DNA from: Solihabitans fulvus
GTDB lineage: Bacteria; Actinomycetota; Actinomycetes; Mycobacteriales; Pseudonocardiaceae
Length of the DNA stretch: 64,000 bases
Assembly: GCF_008386585.1 (NCBI RefSeq)
Contig: NZ_VUOB01000030.1
Span: 1 to 64,000 of the forward strand
Reading direction: 5' to 3'
Below are positions 50,007 through 58,320 of the stretch, piece after piece; positions within the stretch are counted from its first letter, which is position 1, and each line of letters opens with the position of its first letter. A program made the position numbers and the translations under genes. Under the pieces are notes generated by a model. That model had not been told where the DNA came from. It did not search any database and was given only the letters and a program-made list of their open reading frames with translations.

Positions 50007-50314
50007 GAGTTCCTTCCGGGGGGCACCGTCTGGCGGCCCCGACACCGCCGGGACGCGGTCGGCAGTTCGATCGTCCGCAACCTACTCGCGAAGTGTGGAA
50101 GGTCGCATGGCCATAAAGCTCCGTTACGGTCCGGATCCGCTGTGGCCCCAACGGACAACGCGGCCGGTACCGACGGTTTCCTTTTTGGCCTGTGGTGTAA
50201 CGACCTCGGCCGGGCGAGCGAAGGACGGTGTGCGGCGACGCGTCGGCCGGCGAATGTCGATGCGCTGACCCGGCCGTCCAACCGGGCCGTCATGATCCCT
50301 GGGAAGGTGGGCCG
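50007..50314. other. 308-bp intergenic region between divergent genes
   Basis: No convincing gene. It contains the promoters of the beta-helix lipoprotein and of the polysaccharide locus, an AT-rich patch around TTTCCTTTTTGG (50180s), and GGGAAGGTGG as the ribosome binding site of the glycosyltransferase. No repeats or operators stand out. Confidence 0.6.
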
Positions 50315-51265
50315 ATGGCCGGCGCGACATCCGATCCCGTTGCCAGCAAGTCGCCGTCGCTGATCGCCGGGGCGGCTCCGCCGGTCGGCGTCGGGCTGCC
50401 GGTCTACAACGGCGAGCCCTACCTGGCCGCGTCGCTGCGTTCCCTGCTCGGCCAGTCCGATGCGGACTTCGAGCTGGTCATCGCGGACAACTGCTCCACG
50501 GACGGCACCGAGGAGATCTGCCGGGAGGCCGCGCGCGCCGATCAGCGGGTGCGCTACCTGCGCCGCGACCGCAACATCGGCGTGGTCGCCAACCACAACC
50601 AGGTCGTGCACGAGACCAGGGGCGAGTTCTTCTCCTGGGCCGCGTCGGACGACGAGTACCGGCCGGACCGGCTCGCCAAGCTCTCCGACGCGCTGCGGAC
50701 GCACCCGGACGCGTCGGTGGCCATCTCGGCCGCCGAGGAGATCGACGAGACCGGCCGCGTGCTCTCCTTGTGGCGCAACACGATCCGCACCGATCACGCC
50801 GACCCCGCCGTCCGGATGCGCGCCAAGCTCGCCGACCCGGACGAGAACCTCCAGATGTACGGGCTCATTCGCCGTTCGGCGCTGCTGCGCACCGGCCTAC
50901 ACGCCCAGATCAAGGGCAGCGACCGAATCCTGATCGTGGAGCTGGCGCTCAACGGCCACTTCGTCGTCGTCGACGAGCCGTTGCTGCGGCACCGCAACCA
51001 CACCCGCCGCAACAGCGAGGTCACCGACTCGCGCAGCTTCCGCGTCTCCGAGGGACAGCGCAGGCGCATCACGCTGCCCAACGTCGAGGAGGGCGGACTG
51101 CTGCTCCGCGCCGTTCGCAACGCGCCGCTGCGCGGCAGGGACCGGCTGCGGGCCTACCGCGCCCTGTCGCCGTGGCTGCGCCGCAACGCCGTGCCGATGG
51201 CCCGCAACGTCGCCAGGGCCGGCATCGAGTCCGCCCGAGGCATCGGCCAGTCCAAGGGCCCCTAA
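50315..51265 (+). CDS. family 2 glycosyltransferase
   Basis: A 316-residue GT-A enzyme, first gene of the polysaccharide locus on this strand. VGVGLPVYNGEPYLAASLRS begins the nucleotide-sugar fold, NCSTDGTEEICRE is the diphosphate-binding segment, and SWAASDDEYRPDRL carries the DDE metal motif. It should add a sugar to a lipid-linked intermediate. The ATG has GGGAAGGTGG upstream. Its stop codon lies in the left arm of a 157-bp palindrome that reaches to the next gene. Confidence 0.88.
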   Translation: MAGATSDPVASKSPSLIAGAAPPVGVGLPVYNGEPYLAASLRSLLGQSDADFELVIADNCSTDGTEEICREAARADQRVRYLRRDRNIGVVANHNQVVHETRGEFFSWAASDDEYRPDRLAKLSDALRTHPDASVAISAAEEIDETGRVLSLWRNTIRTDHADPAVRMRAKLADPDENLQMYGLIRRSALLRTGLHAQIKGSDRILIVELALNGHFVVVDEPLLRHRNHTRRNSEVTDSRSFRVSEGQRRRITLPNVEEGGLLLRAVRNAPLRGRDRLRAYRALSPWLRRNAVPMARNVARAGIESARGIGQSKGP

Positions 51266-51412
51266 CACGATGACTGTCCGACGGAGTGACGCCCAGCCGA
51301 TGCCTCGCGGCGTTGTCGTCGCCCCGCATGGCTCCGCCATGAGGGGCTCCTCCACCTTGCGAGGCACCACCTGGACGCCACTCCCAGTCGAACGCCATCG
51401 TGTTAGGAGCCC
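51256..51412 (+). repeat. 157-bp near-perfect palindrome enclosing the flippase ribosome binding site
   Basis: Two 77-base arms with a 3-base centre (TCC) pair along their whole length; by eye roughly three quarters of positions match. The outer part is CCTAACACGATG / CATCGTGTTAGG, preceded by GGGC/GCCC; the inner part is GATGCCTCGC / GCGAGGC and CATGGC-TCC-GCCATG. The left arm contains the TAA of the glycosyltransferase; the right arm contains AGGAG, the Shine-Dalgarno of the flippase, 6 bases before its ATG. It may be an mRNA switch, a terminator-like block, or a palindromic mobile element (MITE-like). Confidence 0.85.
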
Positions 51413-51415
51413 TAA

Positions 51416-52888
51416 ATGACGGCCGAGGCGTCGGGTGAACTCGCCGGCAGGTTCCGTCGCGGCCTGTGGCTCAGCCTGCTGAACACCATGATCTCGCGGC
51501 TGGTGACCTTCGCCCTCGGCGTGTTGCTCGCCAGGCTGCTCACCCCGGACCAGTTCGGCGCCTACGCGACGGCGCTGGTCGTGCAGATGTTCCTGTTGGT
51601 GCTCAACGACCTCGGCGTCGGCGCGTCCCTGATCCGCCGGGTCGGCGCGGTCGAGCGGATGCTGCCGACCGCGTGGACGATGTCCGTCGGCGGCGGAGCG
51701 GTGTGCGCCGTCGTCGCCGCGCTCGGCTCCGGCGCGTTCGCCTCGGCGCTGGGCAGCCCGCAGTCGGCCGGCGTCATCCAGTTGATGTCGCTGAACATTC
51801 TCATCAACGGCTTCGCCTCCGTGCCTGCCTCGCTGCTCAAGCGAGAGCTACAGCAAGGCAAACGGCTGATCGCGGACTCCATCGGCCTGGTCGTGAACGT
51901 CGCGCTGACGACGTCGCTGGCCCTGTCCGGCGCGGGCCCGTGGTCGCTGGCCATCGGGCACATCACCGCCGGCACGCTGGTGGCCGTGCTGCTGATGGCC
52001 TTCACGAAGTGCTGGCCCCGGTTCGGGTTCGACCGGGCCTTCGGCCGCGAGGTGGCCAGCGTCGGTGCGGCGATGGCCGGCTCGTCCGTGTTGCTGATCG
52101 CCCTCCAGAGCGCCCCGCAGGCGGTCACCGGACGCCTGCTCGGCGCGACCGCGATCGGCTACTTCTTCATCGCCAACAACGTGGCGAACTGGCCGATCCA
52201 GATCGTCTCGACCACGCTTGAACGGGTCGCCCTCGCGACGTTCTCCCGCACCAGGGACAGCGGCGGCGACCTCAGCGAGACAGCGGCGGCGATGTTCGGG
52301 CTCGTTGCGGGAACCGTGCTGATCGCCGGCACGTCGCTCGCGGTGCTGGCGACGCCGATCCTCGGCACGGTGTACGGAAAGACCTGGCTGCCGGCCGCGT
52401 CGATGCTCGCCGGGCTCGCGTTGGCCAACGTCGCCAGGATCATCGCCGAACTGGTCTTCAACCTGCTCGTGGCGGCCAACTCCATGCTGATCTCGCTGCT
52501 GCCGCAGCTCGCGTGGCTCGTGGTGTTGGTGCCAGCCAGTGTGGTCGGCGCGCGGCTGTGGGGTTTCGAGGGGATTGGCTGGGCGCAGGCGGCGGTCGGG
52601 TTCGCCTGGGCCATCCCGATGAACCTGTGGTGCGCGCGCAGGGCGGGTGTCCGGGTGGGACGCGTGCTGCGCGCCATGGTCACCCCCGCGGTGATCGCCG
52701 TGCTGCTCGGCGTCGTGCTGCTCGCGTTGCACGCAGCGTCGTCCAGCCGGCTGCTCACCCTCGCCATCGGCGCGCCGATAACCGCTGCGGCCCTTGCCGC
52801 GGGCTACTGGCGGATGCGGGCCACGGTCGCCGGCGGTTTCGGCGGCGGCGCGGCCACGCAGGTCGAGGCGAACGTCGGGCAGGCCTAG
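51416..52888 (+). CDS. oligosaccharide flippase (Wzx-like, MOP superfamily)
   Basis: A 490-residue protein with about 14 membrane helices, beginning SLLNTMISRLVTFALGVLLA, RLLTPDQFGAYATALVVQMF, as in polysaccharide transporters of the Wzx/RfbX group. It should move the lipid-linked repeat unit across the membrane. Its ribosome binding site AGGAG is part of a large hairpin. The stop TAG overlaps the convergent polymerase's stop (shared CTAG), inside an 18-bp tandem repeat. Confidence 0.88.
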   Translation: MTAEASGELAGRFRRGLWLSLLNTMISRLVTFALGVLLARLLTPDQFGAYATALVVQMFLLVLNDLGVGASLIRRVGAVERMLPTAWTMSVGGGAVCAVVAALGSGAFASALGSPQSAGVIQLMSLNILINGFASVPASLLKRELQQGKRLIADSIGLVVNVALTTSLALSGAGPWSLAIGHITAGTLVAVLLMAFTKCWPRFGFDRAFGREVASVGAAMAGSSVLLIALQSAPQAVTGRLLGATAIGYFFIANNVANWPIQIVSTTLERVALATFSRTRDSGGDLSETAAAMFGLVAGTVLIAGTSLAVLATPILGTVYGKTWLPAASMLAGLALANVARIIAELVFNLLVAANSMLISLLPQLAWLVVLVPASVVGARLWGFEGIGWAQAAVGFAWAIPMNLWCARRAGVRVGRVLRAMVTPAVIAVLLGVVLLALHAASSSRLLTLAIGAPITAAALAAGYWRMRATVAGGFGGGAATQVEANVGQA

Positions 52889-52916
52889 GAACTTGGCAAG
52901 GCCTGGGAACTTGGTG
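52881..52916. repeat. 18-bp tandem repeat over two overlapping stop codons
   Basis: AGGCCTAGGAACTTGGCA (52881) and AGGCCTGGGAACTTGGTG (52899) are near-identical. The first copy contains CTAG, which ends both the flippase and the convergent polymerase gene. Confidence 0.85.
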
Positions 52917-54309
52917 CCGGAGCAGGACTTGCTGCCGGAGCGTCCCTCGACGGGGGCGCGAGGTGTTTCGCCGGTTCGAAGGCGATCACTCCGCTGCGCG
53001 CATCGCGCAGCAGCGCGCCACACGCGCCGACGGTCAGGAACGCGAGGCCCGTCACCATCGAGTAGGCCAGCAGGTCGAAGGTCGCCGACGCCACCATGAT
53101 CACCGCGAGGCTGGCCAGGAGGCTGACGCACAGGTCGCGCACGATCGGATCGTCGGTGAGCGCCCGCACCCGCAGCACCGCGTATGCGCCGCTGAGCAGC
53201 ACCAACGCGAACGCCGCGACGCCGAGCACGCCGTTCTCGATCAGCGTCATCAGGTACTGGTTGTCCACCCAGTCGTACTTCTCCGGCAGGAACGTGCCGA
53301 CACCCCGGCCAAGCCACAGATGTCGGGAGATCTCGATCGCGGCTGGCGCGTAGTCCTTGGTGCGGTGCTGGATGCTCACGTCGTTGTTGAGGTTGGCGAA
53401 CAGGCTGTAGAGCGTGCCGACCAGCCCGGGGATCGCCAGCCGCATTGCACCGAGGAAGGCGACGGCGATCAACACCATGCGGCGCCGGCGCTGCCAGGAC
53501 CAGAACGGGAACAACACCATGCCGGCGACGGCGATGCCGAGGATCGCTGAGCGGGACAGGGAGAACATCAGGCCGGAGGCCAACACCACCACCGCCAGCC
53601 ACCACCAGAGCTGCCGCTCGCGCAGGCGCCTGGCGCGGAAGCCGTAGTGCATGGCGAGCGGCAGCGCGAACGCGCACACCACGCCGTACTCGATCGGATG
53701 GCCCGCGGTTCCGGCCGGGCGCTTGAAGATCGACCGGTCCAGCACCGCGCCGTGATCGGACACCGACCGCAGGCCGGGCAGCGTCAGGTATACGGTCAGG
53801 TCGAAACTGGCCAGGAACTGGAGCGCGCCGACCGTCGCCATGAACGCCGCGCCGACCACCATGAGCCGGAACAACCGGTCCACCCTGGCGAATCCTCGCA
53901 CGCCGTCACAGGCGACCAGGCCGACCGCGATCGCGGCGAACAACGTGATGAGCGTGCGGTCGGTCGCCTTCAGCTCGTCGCCGGGCAGCCCGGCCGTGGT
54001 CGCCGAGCCGTAGGTCGCCAGCTGCGTCGCCGCGTAGAGGAACATCGCCGAGCGGGCGAGACTGCGTCCCTTGGCGACGCCGAGCGTCGTCACCAGCTGC
54101 GCGCAGAACCACAGCACGCCGAGCGCGAGCCCGAACAGCATGGTCGGCGAGAGGTCCAGCGGCACGCCCTTGAGCACCAGCTTCGCCGGCAGGATCATCA
54201 GGATCAGCGCGTAGGCGCAGGCCAACGTCCCGCCGTCGACCCTGCGGCGAACCTTTGTGCGGCGGACCCTGTCCCGGTGCCGAGCCGGCGCGACCGCGAT
54301 GTCCACCAC
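52885..54309 (-). CDS. O-antigen ligase/polymerase-like membrane protein (Wzy-like)
   Basis: A 474-residue protein with about 11 membrane helices and the large periplasmic loop and short motif of the O-antigen ligase/Wzy group (HRTKDYAPAAIEISRHLWLG, RGVGTFLPEKYDWVDNQYLM, TLIENGVLGVAAF). Ser-rich helix LASGLMFSLSRSAILGIAV is also typical. It likely polymerises the exported repeat units. It starts 3 bp after the Wzz-like gene and is certainly co-transcribed with it. The C-terminus is a cytoplasmic Ala/Pro tail. Confidence 0.87.
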   Translation of the reverse strand: MVDIAVAPARHRDRVRRTKVRRRVDGGTLACAYALILMILPAKLVLKGVPLDLSPTMLFGLALGVLWFCAQLVTTLGVAKGRSLARSAMFLYAATQLATYGSATTAGLPGDELKATDRTLITLFAAIAVGLVACDGVRGFARVDRLFRLMVVGAAFMATVGALQFLASFDLTVYLTLPGLRSVSDHGAVLDRSIFKRPAGTAGHPIEYGVVCAFALPLAMHYGFRARRLRERQLWWWLAVVVLASGLMFSLSRSAILGIAVAGMVLFPFWSWQRRRRMVLIAVAFLGAMRLAIPGLVGTLYSLFANLNNDVSIQHRTKDYAPAAIEISRHLWLGRGVGTFLPEKYDWVDNQYLMTLIENGVLGVAAFALVLLSGAYAVLRVRALTDDPIVRDLCVSLLASLAVIMVASATFDLLAYSMVTGLAFLTVGACGALLRDARSGVIAFEPAKHLAPPSRDAPAASPAPAPSSQALPSS

Positions 54310-54312
54310 AGG

Positions 54313-55086
54313 TCAGCTCGACGCGCGGTGCAGGCTCGACGAGTTCCGCTGCCGCGCCAAGGAGCCGCCCGGTTCCTCCAACTCCAGCAGCGCAAGGGGA
54401 TCCGCCGTCGCGCTGTCCTCAGCCCCGGCGCCGGTCTCCGCGTCGTCGCCGCCCTCGGTGCGGCGACGGCGCCGCACCGAGTAGCTCTCCAGGCCGTAGG
54501 CGACGGTCAGGCAGGCCGCGATGCCGAGCACCAGCGCGGCGCCGGCGCCGCGCATCTTCCCCGAGACCTGCTTGACGGGCTGCGTCGGCGTGATCACCTC
54601 GCTGACCGTGATGAACGTCTGTTTCGGCGCCTGCAACGTCGTCTGCCTGGTGTCGAGTTCCTGGCGCGCGCGGGCCAGCACCTTCTCGACCATCTTCCGC
54701 GCGTTGTCCGGCGACTTGCTGTCCGCCTTGACCGCGATGAACGGTCCGTCCACCTGCCCGTTGCTCACCGAGTAGCTGTCGCCGGAGCCCGCGGTGGTCA
54801 GTTCCTGCATGACCGCGGGACTGTTCAGGTTCTGGATCAACATCGTCGCGCTGATCTTCAGGCCGTCGTCGAAGCCCAGCAACGGGTTCAACGTCCGCTT
54901 CTGTAGCGGATCGGACTCGACGACCGAACCGCCCGGCGGCGTGGTCAGCAGCAGCAGCCCGGTCGAGTCGTAGTAGGCGGGGGTCGTCGCGAAGACGAAA
55001 CCGGCAGCGCCGAGCGCCACGACGAACACCGGCACCGCCACGTACCACCTGCGCACGAGGACGAGCAGCGTCTTCCAGAAGTCCAT
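54313..55086 (-). CDS. Wzz-like polysaccharide chain-length determinant
   Basis: A 257-residue protein with two membrane helices (VRRWYVAVPVFVVALGAAGF near the N-terminus and AGAALVLGIAACLTVAYGL near 185), enclosing an extracytoplasmic domain with a coiled part (ARKMVEKVLARARQELDTRQ). This is the Wzz/actinobacterial CapA-type layout. No tyrosine-kinase domain follows; the acidic C-terminal tail is cytoplasmic. It should set chain length with the polymerase encoded next. Confidence 0.87.
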   Translation of the reverse strand: MDFWKTLLVLVRRWYVAVPVFVVALGAAGFVFATTPAYYDSTGLLLLTTPPGGSVVESDPLQKRTLNPLLGFDDGLKISATMLIQNLNSPAVMQELTTAGSGDSYSVSNGQVDGPFIAVKADSKSPDNARKMVEKVLARARQELDTRQTTLQAPKQTFITVSEVITPTQPVKQVSGKMRGAGAALVLGIAACLTVAYGLESYSVRRRRRTEGGDDAETGAGAEDSATADPLALLELEEPGGSLARQRNSSSLHRASS

Positions 55087-55228
55087 CGCCGTCCCTCGGA
55101 CCTCTCTGTGTGGGAGAACCGCGCCGCTGCGGGGAAACTCAGCCGCGTCGCCGCACGAACGTGCGCATACCTACGCATCGTGCGGAGCATCGAGGCGTTA
55201 CACCAGCGGCCATCCGGGGGAACGGCAC

Positions 55229-55276
55229 GGTGGGGCGGGACCCGCCCCACCCGGTGCGGTGTCCGAGCACCGCACC
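55229..55276. terminator. double hairpin terminator
   Basis: GGTGGGGCGGG-A-CCCGCCCCACC (11-bp stem) is followed at once by GGTGCGGTG-TCCGAG-CACCGCACC (9-bp stem), just past the stop of the 2OG-oxygenase gene. It divides the minus-strand locus into two transcription units, so wzz-wzy should have their own promoter in 55087-55228. Confidence 0.75.
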
Positions 55277-55281
55277 ACCGC

Positions 55282-56091
55282 CTACCGCTTCCTGCGCCGC
55301 GCCGCGAGGTCGGCGACGGCCGGCGGCACCCAGCGCTTGAGACTCTGGCGCAGGCTGCCCCGCCACTGCTCGCCGGGCCGCTGCCGGAACAGCGTGGTGT
55401 GGTCGTCGGTCGCCTCCTGGTCGGGGCGCCCGTTCGTGTAGTAGTACAGGGCCATCGAGCGCCGCGCCCGTTCTGGCGGGCACGCCAACGGGTCCGGCAG
55501 CCCGTGGTTCGCGTCGTCGGTCGTGCAGAACAACAGGAACCGGTTGAAGACGGGCGCCACGCGGCGCACGCAGTGCGTCATCTCGCGGTCCCACAGTTCG
55601 AGCTGGCCGCCCCAGCTGTCCTGCCAGTCCTTGTTCAGGTACAGGATGCCGTTGAGCCTGCGGTCCAGGTTCAGCCGCTTCGTCTTGTTGAAGTCGGCGT
55701 GCATCTTCAGGTAGCCGCCGGCGCGGGTCTGGTGCAGGCCGCCGCCGTCGAAGTGCGGATCCGGGATGAGCCCGTCGATCCCGGTGAGCCGCTCGACGAA
55801 GTCCACGAACACCTGGCCGTTGAACTCCGCGAGCAGCTGCCTGGTCGCCGGCCCCATCAGCTCGGTGTCGGCCAGCGCGAGCTTCACCTCCCGCGCGCTG
55901 TCGAACTGCTGCCAGTGTCCGCCCTGTGGCTCGGGGAACTCCTCGAGGATCGGTTCGAGCACCTCGGCCGGCAGGAAGTCGTCGATCACCACATGGGGGA
56001 ACGGCTCGGCCGCCAGATACTGCGCACGGAGACTGTCGGCCCGTTGGAACAGGTCCTCCCGCCGAAAGGCGAACTGCTGCACGTCGTGCAA
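55282..56091 (-). CDS. 2-oxoglutarate/Fe(II)-dependent oxygenase (prolyl-4-hydroxylase-like)
   Basis: A 269-residue dioxygenase. The iron ligands are H131 and D133 (KMHADFN) and H196 (DANHGLPDP); the 2-oxoglutarate arginine is R210 or R211 (RARRSMALYYYTNG). FPHVVIDDFLPAEVLEPILE at the N-terminus and NGILYLNKDWQDSWGGQLEL fit family members found in polysaccharide and glycopeptide clusters, where they hydroxylate sugars or linked groups. A TTG start is chosen because GAGGAG lies 6 bases before it; a GTG three codons later is the alternative. Confidence 0.87.
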   Translation of the reverse strand: MHDVQQFAFRREDLFQRADSLRAQYLAAEPFPHVVIDDFLPAEVLEPILEEFPEPQGGHWQQFDSAREVKLALADTELMGPATRQLLAEFNGQVFVDFVERLTGIDGLIPDPHFDGGGLHQTRAGGYLKMHADFNKTKRLNLDRRLNGILYLNKDWQDSWGGQLELWDREMTHCVRRVAPVFNRFLLFCTTDDANHGLPDPLACPPERARRSMALYYYTNGRPDQEATDDHTTLFRQRPGEQWRGSLRQSLKRWVPPAVADLAARRRKR

Positions 56092-56126
56092 GGTGATCTC
56101 CTCGATGCCGTGCGGACGACTGACGA

Positions 56127-57212
56127 TCAGCGTCCGCCTGTTCCGGTTTGTCCGAGCGACCGTGCGGGATCGACGGTCGGCCGGCGCGGTTTGAGTCGCA
56201 GCGCAGGACGTTCCAGCAGCCGCCAGCTCACGGCGGCGAGCGGCAGCGCGACCGCGGTCGTGGCGAGCAACAGCAGCGCCGGCGCGCGCACGCCGAGCTG
56301 GACGAGCACCTGCTGCACAGGGAAGGCGAGCAGGTAGGTGCCGTAGGACAGGTCCCAGCCGCGCAACGGATGGTGCAGCACGGTGGGCGAGCGGAACGCC
56401 ACGGTGAACGTCACGCAGCTGACCGCCACGATCGACAACAGGTTCGCGACCGGCGTGCCCCACGCGACCAGCCACGCGAGGACCGACAGCGCCGCCAGCC
56501 ACCACGGGGGCGCGACCCGTGGCCCGAACCACCGCGCCGCCGCGCCGATCGCGAAGAACGCCAACGGTTCCGCCGCGTCCGCCGCGACCGGCAACGGGTA
56601 CAGCAGCCCGCCGTAGCCCGTCACGTGCACGACCGTCGCCACCGCGAGACCGGCCGCCGCGAGCGTCACCAGCACGGATCGCCTGCGCAGCAACCGGAAC
56701 AACCCCAGCGCGGCCACCCCGAGGTAGCAGAGCACCTCGACCCGGATCGTCCACAGCGAGCCATTGACGACACCAGGCTGCGGCGCGTGCTCGAACACAC
56801 CGGGCAACGCATAGGAAACCGGGTACACGAGCAGGTTTCGCGCCAGATAGGACCAGGTGCCTGAATTGGTGAAGTAGGCACGGGCGGACAGCGTCGTCAG
56901 CAGCGGACCGAGCACGAGGGCGGTGCCGGCGACCACGACCAGGTAGGCGGGGTAGATGCGCAACGCCCGCCGCGCGGCGTAGCGCCTGACCGAGGGGTCG
57001 GCCAGCCAGCTCGCGCTGATCAGGTAGCCGCTGGTGAGAAAGAAGATGCCGACGCCGATGCTGCCGAACCCGCTGCCGCTGGCCCTGCCAAGCGGGGTGT
57101 CGTGGCCGGCGAGCACCCAACTGTGCTCCGCGATCACCAACAACGCGCCGACCAGTCGCAGCAGGTCGAACGCGTTGTCCGAGGGCGCCCGGGGCGGCGT
57201 CGTGGCGGTCAT
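56127..57212 (-). CDS. acyltransferase 3 family O-acyltransferase (OafA-like)
   Basis: A 361-residue membrane acyltransferase with ten hydrophobic helices. Catalytic-type motifs are NAFDLLRLVGALLVIAEHSW (His), GVGIFFLTSGYLIS, RRYAARRALRIYPAYLVVV and NGSLWTIRVEVLCYL. These proteins acetylate or succinylate surface sugars. The ATG overlaps the preceding gene's TGA (ATGA), so the two are coupled. Confidence 0.9.
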   Translation of the reverse strand: MTATTPPRAPSDNAFDLLRLVGALLVIAEHSWVLAGHDTPLGRASGSGFGSIGVGIFFLTSGYLISASWLADPSVRRYAARRALRIYPAYLVVVAGTALVLGPLLTTLSARAYFTNSGTWSYLARNLLVYPVSYALPGVFEHAPQPGVVNGSLWTIRVEVLCYLGVAALGLFRLLRRRSVLVTLAAAGLAVATVVHVTGYGGLLYPLPVAADAAEPLAFFAIGAAARWFGPRVAPPWWLAALSVLAWLVAWGTPVANLLSIVAVSCVTFTVAFRSPTVLHHPLRGWDLSYGTYLLAFPVQQVLVQLGVRAPALLLLATTAVALPLAAVSWRLLERPALRLKPRRPTVDPARSLGQTGTGGR

Positions 57213-58195
57213 GGCTGGTCGACGCGGCGCAGCCACGCCTCCCGCCAGTAGGGGTAGATCGACCTCGGGCAGAAGCGGTGGTAGAGCGCCCTACAGTAGA
57301 CGTCCTCGAGGATGAGGCAGTCCCGCAGGGTGATCATCCGGCCCGTCGGCTCGTCGATGATGCGGTCCAACCGGCGCTGTACCCTGGCCTGTTTTCCGCA
57401 GTAGGGCAGCATCTCCGCGTCGAATACCATGCCGCGGTTGGTGTTGTTGGGTTTGAGCGTCGGCAGGATCTCGGCCTTGCTCTTGATCTCGACCAGCTCG
57501 CCCGGCTGGAGGTTCAGCGGTTCCGGCGCCTTGCTCGGCCCCGTGCCGCGCAGGAACGGGTACTCGTCGCCGTCGTGGATCCGGAGCCAGAACGGCAGCC
57601 GCCTGGTGCGCCGCTGCACGATGTTGAAGAACAGGATCAGCAGCCCCCGCAGCACGGTGCCCAGCCGCTCGTTGCCGGTCCGCACGTCCGTGACGTACTG
57701 GCTCCAGTCGTACGGAGACAGGCCGCCGGAGGTGAAGTTGAGCAGTTCCGTTGTCTGGCAACGGTAGCGGGGCTCGCCGTCCGCGCCGGGGTCCTGCTGG
57801 GTGTCGATGTCCAGATCGGCCTCCGTCGGCGGCGAGTCGACCTCGGCGACCTCGGCGAGCGGCGTGCCGTCCTCCTTGGCCAGCCACTCCTCGCGGAAGA
57901 ACAGCAGGCAGCCGGCCTGGCAGCCGCCGTGCGCGCTGCCGTCGCACCGCGCGCCAACCAGGTGCACGGTCTTCTCCAGGCGTCGGCGGGTGCCGGTCTG
58001 CTCGATGGTGTCGCAGGTCTTGTCGGCGCGCTTGAACACGCGCATCTCCTGCCCGGCGAACGCGAGCATCTCGGGCATGAACGGCAGTCCGCCGAGCCGG
58101 CCGTTCTTGTCGAGCGTGGCGAGGATCTGGTCCTTGCCCCGGACCATAACCCGATCGCCCGCCCTGGGACTGCTGCCGGTCTTGCGCTCCGTCAC
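57209..58195 (-). CDS. uncharacterised protein with a duplicated SH3-like/Cys domain
   Basis: A 328-residue cytosolic protein made of two related halves. Half 1 has GDRVMVRGKDQILATLDKNG, LPFMPEMLAFAGQEMRV and ARCDGSAHGGCQAGCLLFFR, then EEWL. Half 2 repeats this as GELVEIKSKAEILPTLKPNN, DAEMLPYCGKQARVQRR and YCRALYHRFCPRSIYPYWRE, then AWL. The D-x-V-x-V start suggests a KOW/SH3-like barrel; the conserved Cys groups could bind metal. I know similar proteins from polysaccharide and natural-product loci but no function. GTG with AGAGGGG upstream; a longer frame would run through a 15-bp repeat. Confidence 0.75.
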   Translation of the reverse strand: MTERKTGSSPRAGDRVMVRGKDQILATLDKNGRLGGLPFMPEMLAFAGQEMRVFKRADKTCDTIEQTGTRRRLEKTVHLVGARCDGSAHGGCQAGCLLFFREEWLAKEDGTPLAEVAEVDSPPTEADLDIDTQQDPGADGEPRYRCQTTELLNFTSGGLSPYDWSQYVTDVRTGNERLGTVLRGLLILFFNIVQRRTRRLPFWLRIHDGDEYPFLRGTGPSKAPEPLNLQPGELVEIKSKAEILPTLKPNNTNRGMVFDAEMLPYCGKQARVQRRLDRIIDEPTGRMITLRDCLILEDVYCRALYHRFCPRSIYPYWREAWLRRVDQP

Positions 58196-58245
58196 GTGAA
58201 GCCCCTCTCGATTGCTGACGTTGTGGCGCGTGCGTGCTGCCCCGG

Positions 58246-58320
58246 TTGTTTCTGCCCCAGTCGGTTCTGCCCCGGTCGGCTCTGCCCCCGTTGGTTCAGA
58301 CACAGTCGGCTCAGCCACGG
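58246..58320. repeat. 15-bp degenerate tandem repeat, five units
   Basis: Units such as TCGGTTCTGCCCCGG and TCGGCTCTGCCCCCG are arranged head to tail five times between two polysaccharide genes; the last unit contains the stop codon of the upstream gene (tca at 58311). In the frame of the next gene the repeat would encode (EPTGA)n, but that gene has its own start and ribosome binding site further down. Confidence 0.85.

Noticed and set aside
58246..58320. 15-bp repeats considered as a CRISPR or binding-site array
   Set aside because: Units are contiguous and degenerate without spacers or dyad symmetry; simple tandem duplication explains them.
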